A stretch of DNA of 64,000 bases from Virgisporangium aurantiacum. GTDB taxonomy: Bacteria; Actinomycetota; Actinomycetes; Mycobacteriales; Micromonosporaceae. The DNA is taken from the NCBI RefSeq assembly GCF_016863635.1, contig NZ_BOPG01000019.1:62001-126000 (forward strand), in the 5' to 3' direction. Below, piece by piece: positions 8,505 through 15,588 of this stretch. Numbering within the stretch: the stretch's first letter is position 1; each line of letters begins with the position of its first letter. The notes below the pieces were generated by a model, which made no database searches, had not been told where the DNA came from, and worked only from the letters and a program-made list of their open reading frames with translations. The position numbers were made by a program, and so were the translations under genes.

Positions 8505-9536
8505 ATGATCGGTGATCTCCACTTCGAGCTGTGCGACGTGTCGGCCGGGGAGGCGCCGCGCGGCTGGTCGGACGGCATGCACAATGCCGGGCTCCACGAC
8601 GCGTGGAGCTGGTCGGTCGTGCGGGCCCGCAACCAAGGGCCCGGGCGCGGGCGGATGCTCGCCGGGATGTTCCGCGACGGCGACCGCGTGATCGGCCTCG
8701 GCGCCGCCCGGCTCCACGGCGTGGGGCGCCTCGCCGGCCTGGTCGACGTCGACTGTCCGGGCACCACCTCGCTGCCGGGAATCGCCCTGCCCGGCGCGGT
8801 GTCGACGACCTTGCACCCCAGCGGCACCGGCCCCGATCTCCTCGCGGCGGCCCTGCACGCCTTCGAATCGGCGCTGCGTCGCGAGTGCGGGCGGTGGCTC
8901 CGGGCGATCGTCTACCGCCAGCTCTACCGGGCCGAGCTGCCGGTCGTCCTGCGCGGCGCGACGGTGACCCGCGAGGGCGCGCCCGTGGCGGTCCTGCGCA
9001 ACGGGTTCGCCGACCACGACGCCTACCTGCGGACGCTGCGCAAGTCCCGCCGCGTCGACCAGCGGCGCCTGGCCCGCCTCGTCGACGCCGACCCGGAGAC
9101 CTCGGTGTGGCTCGGCCCGGCGCGGGACGCGGACCTCGACGTCGACACGATGTTCCGGCTGAACCGGGCGACCGTGCGGCGCAACCACCGGAACCGCTGG
9201 CTGCCGATGCACTACTGGCGGCGGGAGATGTTCGCCGCCGTGCTGGCGCTGCCGGGGGTCGACGTCATCCGGTACACCGACCCGGCGGGCGGCCTCATCG
9301 CCGCCAGCCTCGTGTTCGACCACCCCGTCGCGCCGGTGCTCGGGCCGTGGGGTGCGCGTCCACCCGGCCCCGGCCGCCGCAGCGGCCTGTGGTTCGACCA
9401 CCTCGACCGCCTGATCCGCCGGGCCGTCGAGTCCGGCCGCCCGCTGGTGATCGGCGGCAAGGGCCAGGCGGAGATGAAGGCGAGCCTCGGCTTCGTGCCG
9501 TACCAGCAGTGGTCGGTGCTGCGTCGCATCGGTTAG
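8505..9536 (+). CDS. FemAB/GNAT-like acyltransferase
   Basis: A complete 343-residue protein related to the FemAB-like GNAT proteins that act on cell-wall or surface glycans. It has two GNAT-like halves; the second contains FRLNRATVRRNHRNRWLP, the strand GLIAASLVFDHPVAPVLGPWG, and the closing GGKGQAEMKASLGF motif shared with the truncated protein at the left edge. It is transcribed divergently from the membrane protein operon across an AT-rich 231-base gap. The likely reaction is transfer of an acyl or aminoacyl group to a sugar amine or lipid. The donor (tRNA, CoA or the product of the CapK/ATP-grasp enzymes) is not visible from sequence. Confidence 0.65.
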   Translation: MIGDLHFELCDVSAGEAPRGWSDGMHNAGLHDAWSWSVVRARNQGPGRGRMLAGMFRDGDRVIGLGAARLHGVGRLAGLVDVDCPGTTSLPGIALPGAVSTTLHPSGTGPDLLAAALHAFESALRRECGRWLRAIVYRQLYRAELPVVLRGATVTREGAPVAVLRNGFADHDAYLRTLRKSRRVDQRRLARLVDADPETSVWLGPARDADLDVDTMFRLNRATVRRNHRNRWLPMHYWRREMFAAVLALPGVDVIRYTDPAGGLIAASLVFDHPVAPVLGPWGARPPGPGRRSGLWFDHLDRLIRRAVESGRPLVIGGKGQAEMKASLGFVPYQQWSVLRRIG

Positions 9537-9561
9537 CTCGCCGTGTGCCATGCTCCCCCGC

Positions 9562-9924
9562 ATGGATTTCGACGCGGCCCTGGAGACCCACCTCGACGCG
9601 ATCCGGCGGCGCGACCTCGACGCCTTCGCGGCGACCGTGCACGAGGACGTGACCCTGGTGCTGCCCAACGGCACGCTCGTGTGCGGCCGCGACGAGGTGG
9701 TCGACTTCCACCGCGGGTGGTTCGGCTCCGACACCTGGCGCATGGACCTGGCGACGGAGCGCCGCGTGAGCGCCGGCGACACGGAGGTGGCGGTGTTCCT
9801 CGTCGACTACCACGACGCCGACGACGGGGGCGCGCCCTATCACCGCCGGTACCGGCTGGCCATGGTCTTCGCCCGCCACGACGGGGAATGGCTGCTCCTG
9901 CACGACCAGAACACGCTCGTTTAG
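9562..9924 (+). CDS. SnoaL/NTF2-like protein
   Basis: A 120-residue cone-fold (NTF2/SnoaL-like, DUF4440-type) protein. The start MDFDAALETHLDAIRRRDLDAF and the strand order ending in WLLLHDQNTLV are characteristic. Such proteins are small hydrolases, isomerases or ligand sinks; no catalytic His/Asp pair can be assigned. A second in-frame ATG lies 12 bases upstream (9550); 9562 fits the family better, but neither has a clear ribosome binding site. The last four bases overlap the convergent MarR gene. Confidence 0.6.
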   Translation: MDFDAALETHLDAIRRRDLDAFAATVHEDVTLVLPNGTLVCGRDEVVDFHRGWFGSDTWRMDLATERRVSAGDTEVAVFLVDYHDADDGGAPYHRRYRLAMVFARHDGEWLLLHDQNTLV

Positions 9925-10361
9925 TCGTTCCCCTGAACGGCTTCCTCGTAGCGGAGCATGGTGTCGACGAACATCCGTTGCTGCGCCGGGCTCAGCGGTG
10001 CGAGGGCGCGTCGCCACGCGCGGGCGCCCGGAGACAGCCATTCGGCGATGGCGGGCCGGCTGTCGGGGCTGATGTCGACGATGCGGCGGCGGCGGTCGGC
10101 GTCGTCCTCGCGCCGCTCCAGGACGCCCTTGCGGCTCAGGTCGCTGACGATAAGGCTCACCGTGGTCGGTGCCACCCCCAGCATGCCGGCCAGTTGCGAG
10201 ACCGTCAGCGGACCGTCGAGCAGCAGCAGGGACAGCATCGACAGGTGCCTCGGCGCCAGCTCGAACGACCGGAGCTGCGCCGGCACCGGCAGCCGCTTGA
10301 CCCTGCCGACCAGCCTCGGCATCACCAGGAGCAGCTCCCGGACCGTGTCGTCCGTTGACAT
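9921..10361 (-). CDS. MarR-family transcriptional regulator
   Basis: A 146-residue winged-helix regulator. The recognition part reads LTVSQLAGMLGVAPTTVSLIVSDLSRKGVLERREDDADRRRR (about 53-94), with the DxRxR wing typical of MarR. Helices at both ends form the dimer interface. It is divergent from the tautomerase gene, and the 74-base gap contains a CTTTG-N4-CAAAG dyad that suits MarR binding. The likely role is repression of its own gene and the tautomerase, relieved by a small phenolic or oxidant ligand, as for many MarR proteins. Confidence 0.85.
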   Translation of the reverse strand: MSTDDTVRELLLVMPRLVGRVKRLPVPAQLRSFELAPRHLSMLSLLLLDGPLTVSQLAGMLGVAPTTVSLIVSDLSRKGVLERREDDADRRRRIVDISPDSRPAIAEWLSPGARAWRRALAPLSPAQQRMFVDTMLRYEEAVQGND

Positions 10362-10381
10362 TCCGCCGGTCCCCCAAATAC

Positions 10382-10395
10382 CTTTGCTTACAAAG
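10382..10395. promoter_or_regulatory. Candidate MarR operator
   Basis: CTTTG (10382-10386), four bases, then CAAAG (10391-10395): a perfect inverted repeat, TTTGCTTACAAA at its core, in the gap between marR and the tautomerase gene. Actinobacterial MarR operators often read TTTGnnnACAAA, so the match is good. Confidence 0.55.
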
Positions 10396-10435
10396 ATGGT
10401 TTGCGGTCAAACCTGTTCCTGTTCCGGAGGATGGT

Positions 10436-10819
10436 ATGCCCCACCTGAGCGTCCACGCGCTGGAGAGCGACCTGGCCGGCCGCGAAACCGCACTGATCCG
10501 GGCGCTGACCGACGCGGTCGTCGCCGTCTACGGGGAGTGGGCCCGGGCCATCGCCGACGTGCGGCTGATCGGCCTGCCGCCGCACCGCTGGGGCATCGGC
10601 GGCACGCCGGCGCAGGCACCGTCGCCCAGCGTCACGTTCGGCATCCGGGAGGCCGCGTTCGCCCGTCCCGACGCCGACGAGATCGTCGCCCGCCTCGGCA
10701 CGGCGGTCACGGACGCCGTTGTCGAGGTGTTCGGAGAACGCGTCCGGGCCGGGGTGACGGTCGAACTCGTCGCCACCCCCGCCGGCCGCACCGGAGTGGG
10801 CGGAGTCGTCGCGCCCTGA
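10436..10819 (+). CDS. Fused two-domain 4-oxalocrotonate-tautomerase-like protein
   Basis: A 127-residue protein of the tautomerase superfamily. After Met1 comes Pro2, the catalytic base of the family. The sequence is two tandem 4-OT-like units: residues 2-58 ending in PPHRWGIGG, and about 62-122 ending in TPAGRTGVGG. The second lacks an N-terminal proline because it is internal. Start 10436 is fixed by Pro2 and by CCGGAGG upstream; the frame extends to 10355 without reason. The MarR gene is divergent. Single-chain tautomerases with one active proline act on keto-enol pairs of aromatic breakdown products or as dehalogenases; the substrate is unknown. Confidence 0.7.
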   Translation: MPHLSVHALESDLAGRETALIRALTDAVVAVYGEWARAIADVRLIGLPPHRWGIGGTPAQAPSPSVTFGIREAAFARPDADEIVARLGTAVTDAVVEVFGERVRAGVTVELVATPAGRTGVGGVVAP

Positions 10820-10886
10820 CCCGCACCAGCCCGCTCTGGCGTGATGTGGGTGCGCTGCGGAGCCGACCCGGCCGCGTGACCCCTGA

Positions 10887-10953
10887 GACGTTGCGACGTT
10901 GCGACGTTCTCACGGACAAATCAGACATAAACCAGCGACAACGTCGCAACGTC
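10887..10953. repeat. 15-bp perfect inverted repeat (GACGTTGC type)
   Basis: GACGTTGCGACGTTG (10887-10901) is the exact reverse complement of CAACGTCGCAACGTC (10939-10953). The left arm continues as a third GACGTT, so the pairing can slip. The loop is 37 bases and AT-rich. It starts 67 bases after the tautomerase stop and could work as a transcript-end structure or be a dispersed repeat. Confidence 0.7.
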
Positions 10954-11132
10954 CCACGATCTTGAAGGCTTGTCCGGCGAGCCCGCGTGCTTCCGAACGA
11001 CACATCGAACGCGCGTCACGCCCAGCCGGACCATCAACTCCGATGATCGGCCGGGCACAGCATGGCGCCGGAGGTTTCGGCCTTCGCCCGCCAAGCCCGT
11101 TGGCCGCCGGCACCCGGCCACCGGCGACACGA

Positions 11133-11208
11133 GTCGATCTTGCAGTTGTGATGGGCCACAAAGGGTAGCAAAAACGGGCAAACAAGGCACCACAACCGCA
11201 AGATCGAC
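11133..11208. repeat. GATCTTGC palindromic repeat, unit 1
   Basis: Left arm GTCGATCTTGCAGTTGTG (11133-11150) pairs with right arm CACAACCGCAAGATCGAC (11191-11208) with one mismatch, across a 40-base centre. Arms match those of the two other units in this gap. Confidence 0.75.
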
Positions 11209-11232
11209 GCCGACGGGTGGCTCTCGGTTCTC

Positions 11233-11301
11233 GATCTTGCAGGTGTGCCCGCCCATTCGGGCCGATTTGCCCCGCTCCGAACCGAACACAACTGCAAGAT
11301 C
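11233..11301. repeat. GATCTTGC palindromic repeat, unit 2
   Basis: Left arm GATCTTGCAGGTGTG (11233-11247) and right arm CACAACTGCAAGATC (11287-11301), one mismatch, 39-base centre that itself contains GCCCATTCGGGC. This is the shortest of the three related units and begins only 24 bases after unit 1. Confidence 0.7.
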
Positions 11302-11309
11302 AGCGACGT

Positions 11310-11328
11310 TGGGTCCACTGTGGACCCA
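11310..11328. repeat. Short hairpin TGGGTCCA-CTG-TGGACCCA
   Basis: Perfect 8-bp arms with a 3-base loop, directly after unit 2. It could be a transcription terminator stem, but no T-run follows. Confidence 0.5.
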
Positions 11329-11620
11329 CTACCTGAATAGTTACTCCTCCGGCAACTGTTCATCACGTGGTGGTTGTGGATGGCGTGCGGGTTGGCCTCA
11401 TCGGCTCGGAACGAGTGCGCCCCCGGGGCGGCGCGGGTGGCCGCTGCTGTTACGGGTTCAGTTTTCGCACCAGAGCGACCACAACCGCACCCGTAAGCGC
11501 GCCAGTGCCGCCTCCGGCACCCGGGCCGAGACAACGACGCATCAGCGGGCACGCACACGCACCACCTGAACAGTTCCCTCCTCCGCAAAGTTGATCAAGA
11601 GGTCACGGTTCCGGCGTCGG

Positions 11621-11693
11621 TCGATCTTGCGGTTGTGGTGCCGGATCACGGTTGGATTGCCCGCTTTGGTGGGCACCACAACTGCAAGATCGA
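11621..11693. repeat. GATCTTGC palindromic repeat, unit 3
   Basis: Arms of 22 bp (11621-11642 and 11672-11693) with one mismatch. The left begins TCGATCTTGCGGTTGTGG and the right ends CTGCAAGATCGA. It is the longest of the three units, with a 29-base centre, 280 bases before the arabinofuranosidase gene. Confidence 0.75.
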
Positions 11694-11834
11694 CGCCGAG
11701 GTACGCCGCGACGAGGGCTTTTGACAATCCTTCGGATAACCCCTGGACAAATGATGGACTTCGATGAGACGGTGGCAGTCCGGACCGCTGCCCGCCGCAC
11801 CGCGACCGCGCCGTGAACCGCATCGGAAGAGCAG

Positions 11835-11852
11835 GTTGTTAACGATAACAAC
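11835..11852. promoter_or_regulatory. Candidate LacI-type operator before arabinofuranosidase gene
   Basis: GTTGTTA-ACGA-TAACAAC, a perfect 7-bp inverted repeat ending 50 bases before the GH54 start. Dyads with a GTTAnCGnTAAC core in front of plant-polysaccharide hydrolase genes are typical LacI-family operators in actinobacteria. No LacI gene lies in this window. Confidence 0.5.
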
Positions 11853-11902
11853 GGGCCGCCGTCGGATCAACCGCTCGCCCGCCTCATCGAAAGGCGCACA
11901 CC

Positions 11903-13393
11903 ATGGGTCTCCCACCACTCTCATGGCGAACCGTCCTCGCCGCCGGCGCCACCGCCGTGCTCGCCGCCACCGCGGCGGTCGTCGCCACGAACGGCACGGC
12001 GCAGGCAGCCGGAACGCTGTCGTGCGACATCTACGCCAGCGGGGGCACGCCGTGCGTCGCCGCCCACAGCACCACCCGCGCGCTCTTCGGGTCCTACAAC
12101 GGCGCGCTGTACCAGGTGCGGCGCTGGTCGGACGGTGCCACCACCAACGTCGGCGTCCTCGGCGCCGGCGGGTACGCCAACGCGGCGACGCAGGACAACT
12201 TCTGCTCCGGAACGTACTGCACGATCGTCCGCATCTACGACCAGACCAGCCGGCACAACGACCTGACGATCGCGCCCGGCGGTGGCGCGAACCCGACGCC
12301 CGACCAGGGCGCGAACGCGGCCGCGTTGCCCGTGACGGCGGGCGGCCACAAGGTGTACGGCGTCTACATCTCCGCCGGCAACGGCTACCGCAACAACGCG
12401 ACGAACGGCGTCGCCACCGGCAGCCAGCCGGAGGGAATGTACATGGTGACGGAGGGGACGCACGTCAACAACCGTTGCTGCTTCGACTACGGAAACGCCG
12501 AGACGAACAACCTGGACACCGGCAACGGTGACATGGACGCGATCTACTTCGGCACGCTGTGCTGGTTCTCGCCGTGCGCGGGCGGGCCCCGGGTCGCGGC
12601 CGACCTCGAGAACGGCCTGTTCGCCGGCGGCAACGGCTCGTGGACGTCGAACACCGGCCGCAGCACCGCATTCGTCACCGCCGTGCTGAAGAACAACGGC
12701 ACGTCGACGTACGCCATCAAGGACGGCAACGCGCAGTCCGGCGGCCTCGCGACGCGGTACGACGGGCCGCTGCCGACCCAGGCCGGCTACCGGCCGATGA
12801 CGAAGCAGGGCGCCATCATTCTCGGTATCGGCGGCGACAACAGCAACGGCTCCGTCGGGTCCTTCTTCGAGGGTGTCATGACGAGCGGCTACCCGAGCGA
12901 CGCCACCGAGAACGCCGTGCAGGCGAACATCGTCTCCGTCGGCTACAGCAAGAGCGTCACGTTCCCGGTGAACGGCGCCACGTACCGGCTCACGAATCTC
13001 GCCGCCGGCAAGGTGCTCGACGCGGTCAACTGCGGCACGGCCAACGGCACGCAGATCGACGTGTGGCAGTCGCTGGGCAACACCTGCCAGCAGTGGCGCT
13101 TCACCAACGTCGGCCCGAACAAGTGGACGTTCACCAACGTCAACGCGAACAGGGTGCTCGACGCCGTCGGCTGCGGCCTGGCGCTCGGCACGGCCACGAA
13201 CCTGTGGCAGTCGCTCGGCAACACGTGCCAGCAGTGGGCCGTGATCCCGGCCGGGAACGGCCGCTACGAACTCGTGGTCGAGAACAGCGGCATGGTGCTC
13301 GACGACCAGAACTGCGGCACGGCCAACGGCACGCGCGTCCAGATGTGGATGTGGCTCAACAACACCTGTCAGCTCTGGTCCATCGCCCCGTAG
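11903..13393 (+). CDS. Secreted GH54 alpha-L-arabinofuranosidase with ricin-type lectin domain
   Basis: A 496-residue exported enzyme. The signal peptide runs to about residue 35 (NGTAQA-AG). The GH54 catalytic domain follows (about 38-345), recognisable from CDIYASGGTPCVAAHSTTRA, CCFDYGNAETNN and GGDNSNGSVGSFFEGVMTSG. By comparison with fungal AbfB, Glu200 is the nucleophile and Asp312 the acid/base. A ricin-type beta-trefoil (about 358-495) has three repeats, two ending in CQQW and one in CQLW, replacing the arabinose-binding CBM42 of fungal enzymes. It removes arabinose from arabinan or arabinoxylan outside the cell. GAAAGG precedes the start, and a LacI-like dyad lies upstream. Confidence 0.9.
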   Translation: MGLPPLSWRTVLAAGATAVLAATAAVVATNGTAQAAGTLSCDIYASGGTPCVAAHSTTRALFGSYNGALYQVRRWSDGATTNVGVLGAGGYANAATQDNFCSGTYCTIVRIYDQTSRHNDLTIAPGGGANPTPDQGANAAALPVTAGGHKVYGVYISAGNGYRNNATNGVATGSQPEGMYMVTEGTHVNNRCCFDYGNAETNNLDTGNGDMDAIYFGTLCWFSPCAGGPRVAADLENGLFAGGNGSWTSNTGRSTAFVTAVLKNNGTSTYAIKDGNAQSGGLATRYDGPLPTQAGYRPMTKQGAIILGIGGDNSNGSVGSFFEGVMTSGYPSDATENAVQANIVSVGYSKSVTFPVNGATYRLTNLAAGKVLDAVNCGTANGTQIDVWQSLGNTCQQWRFTNVGPNKWTFTNVNANRVLDAVGCGLALGTATNLWQSLGNTCQQWAVIPAGNGRYELVVENSGMVLDDQNCGTANGTRVQMWMWLNNTCQLWSIAP

Positions 13394-13414
13394 CGAACGG
13401 CGACCGGCGAGCGG

Positions 13415-14248
13415 TCAACGGATCCAGGGTTCGTACGGATTCGCCGTGGGACGGAAACCGTGTGCGGAAGCCAACTCGGCGGCCTCCCGGAAATTCTCGG
13501 CGACCTCCTCGGCCCGGTGGGCGTCGCTGCCGAACGTGACGGCGGCGCCCCCTTCGTCGCACCACCAGCGCAGCAGAGTCGTTTGAATGGACGGTATCCG
13601 GGTGTTGATTTCCAACACCCGGCCCGCCCCCGCGGTGGCCCGCAGGGCATGGCGGAACTCCGCTTCGAACCTCGACACGTCGACGGGACCGGCTCCCGCC
13701 GGCCAGTACCGGAGCGGGTAGTCGACGTGCGCCAGCACGGAGAACAGATCGCTCTCGTCGACCATCCGGGCGATCTCGGCCAGGTACCGGCGCACGACCT
13801 CGGCCGCGGCGTGCCGGCGGTACAGCCCCGGCGGTTCCGTGAAGCCGCCGTCGATCGGCAGGCAGTGCAGCGAACCCAGCACGCGGTCGAAGGTGCCGAC
13901 GGCGAGCACCGCCGTGACGGCGTCGGCGTGCCGGTGCGGTTCACCGACCTCGACGCCGCTGAGGATCCGCAGGCCCGGGAACCGTTGCCGGCACCGGTCG
14001 ACCGCCGCCAGGTAGCCCACCGCGTCGAACGCCGGCGGCGTCAGCACCCCGTCCGGCGAGACGATGGACGGGGGAAAGTCGTCGGGCGGCTCGACCGTCC
14101 AGGCGGTGTGGTCGAGATGCTCGGTGAACGCGATCGCCGGCAACCCCAACGCGACCGCCCGGGCGCAGGAGTCCTCCATCGAGCCGGCGAGGGCGTCCCA
14201 GGACCATTCGCTGTGCACGTGACTGTCCGGCGGCAACGGTGACGACAT
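13415..14248 (-). CDS. PHP-domain phosphoesterase (histidinol-phosphatase-like)
   Basis: A 277-residue PHP-family metal phosphoesterase. DSHVHSEWSWD (8-18) supplies the HxH metal ligands, AFTEHLDHTAW (40-50) the Glu/His pair, SGVEVGE (96-102) another ligand, and ITFGSDAH-like FGSDAHRAEEV the final Asp/His. The size and motif order resemble HisK-type histidinol-phosphatases, but no histidine biosynthesis gene is nearby, so a different small phosphate ester is possible. It is convergent with the arabinofuranosidase gene and 16 bases from the XRE regulator on the same strand. Confidence 0.75.
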   Translation of the reverse strand: MSSPLPPDSHVHSEWSWDALAGSMEDSCARAVALGLPAIAFTEHLDHTAWTVEPPDDFPPSIVSPDGVLTPPAFDAVGYLAAVDRCRQRFPGLRILSGVEVGEPHRHADAVTAVLAVGTFDRVLGSLHCLPIDGGFTEPPGLYRRHAAAEVVRRYLAEIARMVDESDLFSVLAHVDYPLRYWPAGAGPVDVSRFEAEFRHALRATAGAGRVLEINTRIPSIQTTLLRWWCDEGGAAVTFGSDAHRAEEVAENFREAAELASAHGFRPTANPYEPWIR

Positions 14249-14264
14249 GAACCCCAGCCTCCCA

Positions 14265-15035
14265 CTACGGCCGCGTGAAATAGGCGGCGCTCTCCGCGTC
14301 GGCCGGGTAGTACGACTCGATCGCCACCTCGTCGAGCGTGATGTCCATCGGGGTGCCGAACGTGGTGATGGTCGAGAAGAGCCGGAGTTCGCGGTCGTCG
14401 ACGCGCAGGACCATCGGGATCACGACGTCGGGTCCGGCCAGCCGGCCCGCGCCGCCGTCCGGTTCCGGTCCGGGCGCCAGCAGTTCCTCGTAGAGCGCGG
14501 TGAGAACGGGATCCGGCGCGGCGGCCAGTTGACGGGTGACCCGGGCCCGGAACACCGCGCGCACGTCGGCCAGGTTGACCACCATGCCGGCGAACCCGCG
14601 CGGATCCAGGCCCAGCCGCAACAGGTTCACCGGCGGCCGCAGCAGCTCAGGTGCCACCCGCGCGAGGAACGGGTCGACGGCGCGGTTGGTCATCACGATG
14701 TTCCACCGGCGGTCGAAGACCAGCGCCGGGAACGGCTCGTGCGCGCGGAGCACCCGGCGCACCGCGTCGTGGGCGGCCGCGAGGGCGGTGTGGTCGAGCG
14801 GGCGCTCGGCGTACCGGGGTGCGAAGCCGGCAGCGAGCAGGAGCCGGTTGCGGTCGCGCAGCGGCACGTTCAACTGCTCCGCGAGGCGCAGCACCATGTC
14901 GGCGCTCGGGTTGGATTTGCCGGTCTCGACCAGGCTGACGTGCCGGGCCGAGACGTCCGCGGCGATCGCGAGGTCCAACTGGCTGATCCCCCGCCGGTGC
15001 CGCCAGTGCCGCAACAGTTCGCCGACCGTGTCCAT
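14265..15035 (-). CDS. XRE-family regulator with MmyB-like ligand domain
   Basis: A 256-residue regulator. The N-terminal helix-turn-helix reads GELLRHWRHRRGISQLDLAIAADVSARHVSLVETGKSNPS (about 5-44). The rest is the MmyB-type PAS-like domain (FDRRWNIVMTNRAVDPFL, NLLRLGLDPRGF), which in the family binds a fatty-acid-like ligand. ATG 15035 fits the usual MDTVGELLR start; ATG 15041 is an alternative. It is divergent from a SnoaL-like gene with a 77-base gap, the standard arrangement for this regulator type, so it probably controls that gene. Confidence 0.8.
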   Translation of the reverse strand: MDTVGELLRHWRHRRGISQLDLAIAADVSARHVSLVETGKSNPSADMVLRLAEQLNVPLRDRNRLLLAAGFAPRYAERPLDHTALAAAHDAVRRVLRAHEPFPALVFDRRWNIVMTNRAVDPFLARVAPELLRPPVNLLRLGLDPRGFAGMVVNLADVRAVFRARVTRQLAAAPDPVLTALYEELLAPGPEPDGGAGRLAGPDVVIPMVLRVDDRELRLFSTITTFGTPMDITLDEVAIESYYPADAESAAYFTRP

Positions 15036-15112
15036 GATCATGAGGCTACCGACGGGCGCAATGAAATCGCATGTCATCGACAACCCGACCGGGCCACGGA
15101 AACACTGCGTCC

Positions 15113-15496
15113 ATGACTGCGGAAGACAACAGGACGATCGTGCAGAAGGCGTTGGCGGGGCTGGTCGAGACGGGCGACGTCGCGGCGCTGGGTGCGTTCC
15201 TGAGCGACGACTTCGTCCATCACCGGCCGGGTCCGACCACGCGGAGCAAGGCCGAATGGCTCGCCGCCGTCGGCACCGCGATGGTGGCGCTCGCCGGCAT
15301 GCGGATCGAGATACACCACCTGCTGGCCGACGGCGACCGGGTCGCGTTGCACTCGCGGCGGTGGCTTCCCGACGGCGGGCCGGAGATCGCGGTCGTCGAC
15401 GTCTGGCGGATCGGCGCCGACGGGCTGATCGCCGAGGGCTGGGAGATCATCGAGCCGGTCGCCCGCGCGGCCGACAACTTCGAATGGTGGACGTAG
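15113..15496 (+). CDS. SnoaL-like polyketide-cyclase-fold protein
   Basis: A 127-residue NTF2-like protein of the SnoaL type: RTIVQKALAGLVETGDVAALGAFLSDDFVHH at the start and IVDVWRIGADGLIAEGWEI-type strands at the end. ATG 15113 is preferred to the upstream 15071 because it begins right at the family's first helix. It is divergent from the XRE/MmyB regulator, whose likely target it is. The reaction is unknown; members cyclise polyketides, hydrolyse epoxides or bind small molecules. Confidence 0.65.
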   Translation: MTAEDNRTIVQKALAGLVETGDVAALGAFLSDDFVHHRPGPTTRSKAEWLAAVGTAMVALAGMRIEIHHLLADGDRVALHSRRWLPDGGPEIAVVDVWRIGADGLIAEGWEIIEPVARAADNFEWWT

Positions 15497-15588
15497 TGGC
15501 ATAGGTCACATCCGGGTCGGTGTTGTCGATTCGGCGCCGGGTCTACGTCATGTCTCCACAAGCTCGGGGACGGACGAGGAGCACGCTG

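Larger units (their letters stand above)
10820..11902. other. 1.08-kb gene-free region rich in inverted repeats
   Basis: No open frame here has believable coding character or a ribosome binding site. The region holds one 15-bp inverted repeat (10887-10953), three related GATCTTGC-type palindromic units (11133-11208, 11233-11301, 11621-11693), an 8-bp hairpin (11310-11328), two imperfect copies of a CACYACCTGAAYAGTT segment (11327-11358 and 11560-11590), and a dyad just before the arabinofuranosidase gene (11835-11852). Confidence 0.7.

Noticed and set aside
10820..11902. Genes in the repeat-rich gap
   Set aside because: Open frames here have no ribosome binding site or family resemblance and cross the inverted repeats.
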